Below are positions 6,160-10,444 of a stretch of DNA of 10,444 bases, piece after piece (within the stretch, counting starts at the first letter, position 1; each line of letters begins with the position of its first letter). This stretch comes from CAYVBE01 sp964448935. Its GTDB lineage: Bacteria; Planctomycetota; Brocadiia; SM23-32. The notes beneath the pieces were generated by a model that did not search any database, was not told the DNA's origin, and was given only the letters and a program-made list of their open reading frames with translations. The stretch lies in assembly GCA_964448935.1 (NCBI GenBank), contig CAYVBE010000156.1, forward strand, positions 1-10,444, in the 5' to 3' direction. A program made the position numbers and the translations under genes.

Positions 6160-7896
6160 GTGCTGGAGTTTCTCTATCCCTGGGGATTGACCTCGCTGGC
6201 CACCCTCGGGGGGATACTGTTCCTCTACTTCTACGTCTTCCGCGGCAGGCGCATTCCGGTCTCCGCGCTTTTCCTCTGGGAGGCGACCCGCAGCCTGAAG
6301 CGCGAGGGGCAGAAGCGCCGCACGCCGCCGCTGACGCTGCCTCTTTTGCTGGAGCTGCTGGCCGCGCTGCTGCTGGGCCTCATCGTGGCCGGGCTGGTGT
6401 ACACCCACGTAACGTCCCGGCCGCACCTGGTGGTTCTGCTGGACTCCAGCGCCTCGATGAACGCCGGGCAGGGGGAGGACGCATTCCGGGCGCGGGCCGC
6501 CGAGAGCATCGTCGCGCTCTGTCGCTCGCTGGGCAGGGAGGCGCGGGTCAGCATAGTGGAGACGGGTTTCGGAGGGCGCATACTGGGCGGAGAGCCACTC
6601 TCGGCCGCCGGGGCGGCTGCCCTGCTGGAGGACTGGCGACCGGCGGCGCCGCCGCACTCGGCGCGACAGGCGATCGAACTGGGCCGCTCACTGCTGGGCG
6701 AAGAGGGACGGATGGTGCTGCTAACCGACCACCGGACCGATCCCGGCGACATCACGGTCATCGGCGTGGGGGAGCCGCTGTCGAACACCGGCTGGGCCGC
6801 CGCGCGCTGGATGGCCGAGGATCGTATCTTTGCCCTGACGCAGCACTTCGGGGACGACGCGCCGCGCAAGACCGCTACCCTCTATGCCGGGGAGCGGGAG
6901 TTGACGCGCAAGGAGGTGGACTTCTCCGAGCGCGACGCCGTGCCGCTGGTTTTCACGGTGCCGGAGGGCGTTGATTCCGTGCGGATCGAGCTGCCGCCCG
7001 ACGCGCTGGCCAACGATAATGTCGTGCGACTGTCGCGACCGCCGCAGCCCATGCTCAACGTGCAGGTGATAGTAGGGCACGGGAGGCTTCAGGAGCGGCT
7101 GAAACGCGCTCTCGGCGCCTGTCGGCGGGTGCGGCCGCGACTGGCAGAGCCGGCGGCGCTGGTCTTCGACGCCGGCGGCGAACCGACCGATGGGGCCGCC
7201 CGCGCGCTACTGCGCGTCAGCTTCCGACAGCCTCCGTCGGAGGGTGCAAATGCCTACGTAAGGCCGTTTTACGTTGACCCGTTCTCGCCACTGACGCGCG
7301 GCGTTGACCTGAAAGGCGCGGTCTGGACGGCCGACCCGGAGTTCCCCGCCGAGCAGGGGCGGGTGCTGGCGTCGGCGGGGGCCGTGCCACTGATCGTGCA
7401 GGAAGACGACCGGGTGCTGGTGAACATGGCGCCCGAGGAGAGCACGGTCTTCCAGATGCCCGCCTGGCCGGTGCTGATTTCAAATCTGGTCGAACACGCC
7501 TACGAGCAGAGCCCCGGCTTGAAGCGCTTTTCGTTCCGACTTGGCGAAAGCCTCTCCTTTCGTCGGCCGCGGGACTGGCAGGGCCGGGTTGTCGTGGAGG
7601 AGCCGGGCGGCGGGCGGATCGCGTTCGACGAGAACCACGTGTTTTACGGCAACCTGGCGCGGGAGGGCATATACCGCGTCCTGGCGTCCGGGGAGCCCGT
7701 GCTGTCTTTCGACGTCAATCTTCTGGCGCCCGAGGAGTCCGATCTGAAGGCTTCTGCGAGTTTTGGTGACGCCGGCACGCTGGACGCGGCCTCGTTGCGC
7801 ACCGCCCGGTCGCGGGGGTTCCACCGCGAGTTCGCACTGGTCGCGGCGGCGTTGCTGCTCGGCTGCTGGTTTCTCCTGGAGAGGCAGAGGGCATGA
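6160..7896 (+). CDS. BatA-like membrane protein with vWA domain
   Basis: A 578-residue membrane protein. The N-terminal ~80 residues form the two-helix 'aerotolerance regulator' type region (helices about 10-27 and 59-82, with RGRRIPVSALFLWE between them). A vWA domain follows with MIDAS motif DSSAS at 95-99 and LLTD at 187-190. A middle region at about 230-300 looks like a beta-rich domain (ELPPDALANDN), and a C-terminal helix at 558-573 anchors the far end. This arrangement places the vWA and middle domains on the same side of the membrane, probably outside. The GTG start is preceded by AGGGAG (6147-6152), seven bases away. The stop overlaps the next gene's ATG (ATGA). The family is usually encoded beside DUF58 and MoxR genes; its exact role is unknown. 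Confidence 0.9.
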   Translation: MLEFLYPWGLTSLATLGGILFLYFYVFRGRRIPVSALFLWEATRSLKREGQKRRTPPLTLPLLLELLAALLLGLIVAGLVYTHVTSRPHLVVLLDSSASMNAGQGEDAFRARAAESIVALCRSLGREARVSIVETGFGGRILGGEPLSAAGAAALLEDWRPAAPPHSARQAIELGRSLLGEEGRMVLLTDHRTDPGDITVIGVGEPLSNTGWAAARWMAEDRIFALTQHFGDDAPRKTATLYAGERELTRKEVDFSERDAVPLVFTVPEGVDSVRIELPPDALANDNVVRLSRPPQPMLNVQVIVGHGRLQERLKRALGACRRVRPRLAEPAALVFDAGGEPTDGAARALLRVSFRQPPSEGANAYVRPFYVDPFSPLTRGVDLKGAVWTADPEFPAEQGRVLASAGAVPLIVQEDDRVLVNMAPEESTVFQMPAWPVLISNLVEHAYEQSPGLKRFSFRLGESLSFRRPRDWQGRVVVEEPGGGRIAFDENHVFYGNLAREGIYRVLASGEPVLSFDVNLLAPEESDLKASASFGDAGTLDAASLRTARSRGFHREFALVAAALLLGCWFLLERQRA

Positions 7897-10444
7897 TCGG
7901 CATCACCACACCGCCGGCGCTGCTCGTGCTCGTACCGTTCGTTTATCTATGGTGGCGGCTGGGCAGGGGGCCGCGGGCGACGCGGGCGCTGCGGGTGGTC
8001 ATCCTTGCGTTGTGCGCGCTGATGATGGCCGGACCGGTACTGCGTCGGGGCGGGGACGGGCGGCGGATCGTCTTCCTGGTGGACCGCTCGCTGTCGGCGG
8101 GCAAGGAGGCGCTGGAGTCCGCCGCCGAGATGCTGGGCCTGGCCCGGCGCGAGATGGGGCCGCAGGACGAGGTGCGCGCGGTCACCTTCGGCAATGGCAC
8201 ATCGGCACTGGTCGGCTCGGCGGTGGGGCTGTCCGAACTGGGCGCCTCGAGCCTGGACGATGCCAGCGACCTGCGCGCCGGGCTGCGGCTGGCCGGGTCT
8301 CTCTGCGGGGGCGCCGGGGGGAGCGTCTTCGTGGTCTCGGACGGCCTCTACACCGGTCCCGACCCACGGGAACACTTGCCGGAACTGCGCCGCCGGGGCG
8401 TGGCGGTGGACTACTGGCCCATTCGGCGCGAGCGCGGCGCCGACGCGGCCATCACGCGCATCGAGACGCCCGAGCGCGTGCCCGCCGGCCAGCCGTTCGA
8501 GATGCTGGTCGAGGCCCACTCGCCCGGTGAGGGGGAGGCGACCCTCCGGGTGGACCGCGAAGGCCGCGCCACCAGTCAGCGGGTATCGCTGCGGCCGGGC
8601 GCGAACCGCTTCATCGTCCGGGACATCGCCCGTCGGCCGGGGCTGGCCCTGCGGACGGTCTCGGTGACCGTTCCCGGCGACGCCGTGCCGGAGAACAACC
8701 GCGCGAGAACCGCCACGCAGGTCGTCGGGCCGGCCGAGCTGCTCCTGGTCAACAGCACCGGCGCGCCGGACAACCTCAGCCGCGCGCTCGCCTCGTCGGA
8801 CATGAACGTGCGCGTCTCCGGCCCCGACTTGCCGGTCTCCAGCGCGCTGCTGAAGCACTTCCGGGCGGTCATCCTGGAGAACGTCGCCCTCAGCGCCCTC
8901 AGCGACCGCGCCGACGCCGCCCTGCGCAACTACGTGACCGAACTGGGCGGCGGCCTGCTGGTCACGGGCGGCAGGAGCAGCTTCGCCGCCGGCGGCTACT
9001 ACCAGAGCCGCGTCGAGGACATCCTGCCGGTCAGCATGGAGCGCAAAGAGGAATACCGCCGCCCGCCGCTGGCCATGGGCATCGTGCTGGACCGCTCCGG
9101 CTCCATGTCCATGCCCGTCGGAGGTGGACAGTCCAAGATGGACCTCGCCAACCGCGCGGCGGCCGAGGCCATCGCGCTTCTTTACGACCAGGACCAGGTG
9201 GCCGTCTTCGCCGTGGACAGCACCGCCCACCGCGAGGTGGGCCTCACCCGGATAGAGGGCAACATGGAGAAGATCCGCCGGCGCATACTCAGCATCGAGT
9301 CCAGGGGCGGCGGCATCTTCGTCTACAACGGCCTCCGCGCCGCCGTCGGTGAGCTGGCCGAGAGCGACGCGCCGAACCGCCACATAGTGCTGTTCGCCGA
9401 CGCCGCCGACAGCGAGCAGCCGGACGATTACAAAAAGCTGGTAGAGACCTGGACCCGCGCCGGCGGCACCATCAGCGTCATCGGCCTGGGCACCGACAAA
9501 GACACCGACGCGGAGTTCCTGAAGGACATCGCCCGGCGCGGCGGCGGGGAGGTCTTTTTCACCACCGATCCGGCTGCGCTCCCGCGGGTCTTCTGCCAGG
9601 ACGCCATGCGGGTGGCGCGGAAGACCTTCCTGGAGCAGGAGACCGGCGCGCGGGTCACCCCGCTGATCGTGCGGCTGGGCGAACCGGGTTTATCGGAGTT
9701 CCCCTCGTTTCTCGGCTACAATCTCTGCTACACGCGGCGGGACGCCGCCCCGCTGGTGAAGACCACCGACGAACACGGCGCGCCCGTGGTGGCCGTCTGG
9801 CAGCGGGGCCTGGGCCGGGTCGGCGCGGTCACCTGCGAGGTGGACGGTCCTTACACCGGCGCCCTGCGCGAATGGGACGGCTACAAGACCTTCTTCTCCA
9901 CCCTCACCCGCTGGCTGCGCCGCGACCGGGACGACCCCGCCCTGTTCGGCAGCTTCGTGCGCGAAGGCCGCCGGGCTACGGTGGTCCTGGAACTCGATGA
10001 GGAGGCGGCGAGAAACTGCACCGGCGCAGGCGCCTACATCATCCCGCCCGACGAGGGCGAGCCGGAGAAGCTGGCCCTGCAGTGGACTTCCCCGCGCACG
10101 CTGGAGGCCACCTTTCGGCTGGAGCGCGGCGGAATCTACCACGGCGTCATTCGAACCCGCGAGGGCAAACGCGCCGGCCTGCCCGCCGTGGTGCTACCCT
10201 ACTCCCCCGAGTTCGAGCCCAAACCCGCCGACGCGGGTGTGGAGTTGCTCAAGTCCCTGGCCGAGGCCACCGGGGGCCGCCGCGTAATGCACGTGGCCGA
10301 CCTCTTCAGGTCCACCCCCGGCGCAGCGGAGGGCGGAGGAGCGGTCAACCTGGCCCCCTTCCTCGCCCCGCTCGTCCTGCTGCTGATCCTGGCCGACATA
10401 GCCACCAGGAAAGCCCTCTGGCCCCACCTCATCCCCAGATTCCT
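7893..10444 (+). CDS. large vWA / glutamine amidotransferase-like membrane protein (3' end beyond window)
   Basis: An open frame of at least 850 codons that runs off the right edge without a stop. Order of parts: two N-terminal hydrophobic segments (about 7-21 and 33-50); a first vWA-like domain with DRSLS at 64-68 and VVSDG at 147-151; a beta-rich stretch with VPGDAVPENNRA (260-271); a class I glutamine amidotransferase-like (Rossmann) region at about 280-380 with GGGLLVTGGRSSFAAGGYY (352-370) and ILPV; a second vWA domain with canonical DRSGSM at 400-405; and a likely C-terminal helix at 819-836 ending LADIATRK. No catalytic Cys nucleophile is obvious in the amidotransferase-like part, so it is probably non-enzymatic. 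The ATG overlaps the upstream TGA, with GGAGAGG eight bases before it. Only a short tail is likely missing. Confidence 0.9.
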   Translation, partial: MIGITTPPALLVLVPFVYLWWRLGRGPRATRALRVVILALCALMMAGPVLRRGGDGRRIVFLVDRSLSAGKEALESAAEMLGLARREMGPQDEVRAVTFGNGTSALVGSAVGLSELGASSLDDASDLRAGLRLAGSLCGGAGGSVFVVSDGLYTGPDPREHLPELRRRGVAVDYWPIRRERGADAAITRIETPERVPAGQPFEMLVEAHSPGEGEATLRVDREGRATSQRVSLRPGANRFIVRDIARRPGLALRTVSVTVPGDAVPENNRARTATQVVGPAELLLVNSTGAPDNLSRALASSDMNVRVSGPDLPVSSALLKHFRAVILENVALSALSDRADAALRNYVTELGGGLLVTGGRSSFAAGGYYQSRVEDILPVSMERKEEYRRPPLAMGIVLDRSGSMSMPVGGGQSKMDLANRAAAEAIALLYDQDQVAVFAVDSTAHREVGLTRIEGNMEKIRRRILSIESRGGGIFVYNGLRAAVGELAESDAPNRHIVLFADAADSEQPDDYKKLVETWTRAGGTISVIGLGTDKDTDAEFLKDIARRGGGEVFFTTDPAALPRVFCQDAMRVARKTFLEQETGARVTPLIVRLGEPGLSEFPSFLGYNLCYTRRDAAPLVKTTDEHGAPVVAVWQRGLGRVGAVTCEVDGPYTGALREWDGYKTFFSTLTRWLRRDRDDPALFGSFVREGRRATVVLELDEEAARNCTGAGAYIIPPDEGEPEKLALQWTSPRTLEATFRLERGGIYHGVIRTREGKRAGLPAVVLPYSPEFEPKPADAGVELLKSLAEATGGRRVMHVADLFRSTPGAAEGGGAVNLAPFLAPLVLLLILADIATRKALWPHLIPRF

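Noticed and set aside
6144..6974. Open + strand frame overlapping the BatA-like gene (also 1376-2656 over the permease and 7763-8530)
   Set aside because: Shifted-frame shadows with Arg/Gly/Ala-rich products and no motif; the true frames carry vWA motifs and membrane helices.

Overview
The window is a high-GC bacterial segment with tightly packed, overlapping + strand genes. The gene families (ABC-2 exporter next to DUF58, BatA-like and vWA/glutamine-amidotransferase-like membrane proteins) and the CACAGAG-type repeats beside a GxxExxY gene are a combination I associate with uncultured Planctomycetota and similar environmental lineages. That lineage guess is from family knowledge and is weak.

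Layout. Positions 1-2774 carry the 3' end of an unidentified gene, an ABC transporter ATPase and its 12-helix permease, all overlapping. Positions 5290-10444 carry a DUF58 protein, a BatA-like vWA membrane protein and a large two-vWA protein that runs off the right edge. These look like one operon: an exporter plus a set of vWA proteins of the kind normally served by a MoxR AAA ATPase, which would have to lie outside this window.

The operon is interrupted between the permease and DUF58 genes by about 2.47 kb of foreign-looking DNA (2790-5260). The interruption is bracketed by an exact 61-bp direct duplication (2729-2789 and 5261-5321) that contains the permease 3' end, its stop codon, and the ribosome binding site and GTG start of DUF58. 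Both host genes therefore stay intact. The left copy leaves an orphan DUF58 start.

The insert holds, in order: a small 61-codon ORF; a 392-aa protein with a PD-(D/E)XK nuclease signature; a diverged tandem duplication of about 115 bp; a GxxExxY protein (a second PD-(D/E)XK-type fold); and the first ~52 codons of a DUF499-type AAA ATPase, cut off at the duplication. Copies of one 27-bp repeat (three 9-bp units, consensus NNCACAGAG) lie on both sides of each nuclease-fold gene: one pair reads on the + strand, the other on the - strand. No transposase, integrase, tRNA or CRISPR array is visible.

The most interesting signals are the gene-sparing insertion with a 61-bp duplication and the two repeat-bracketed nuclease-fold cassettes. 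A metagenome assembly error at the 61-bp repeat is a real alternative and should be excluded first.
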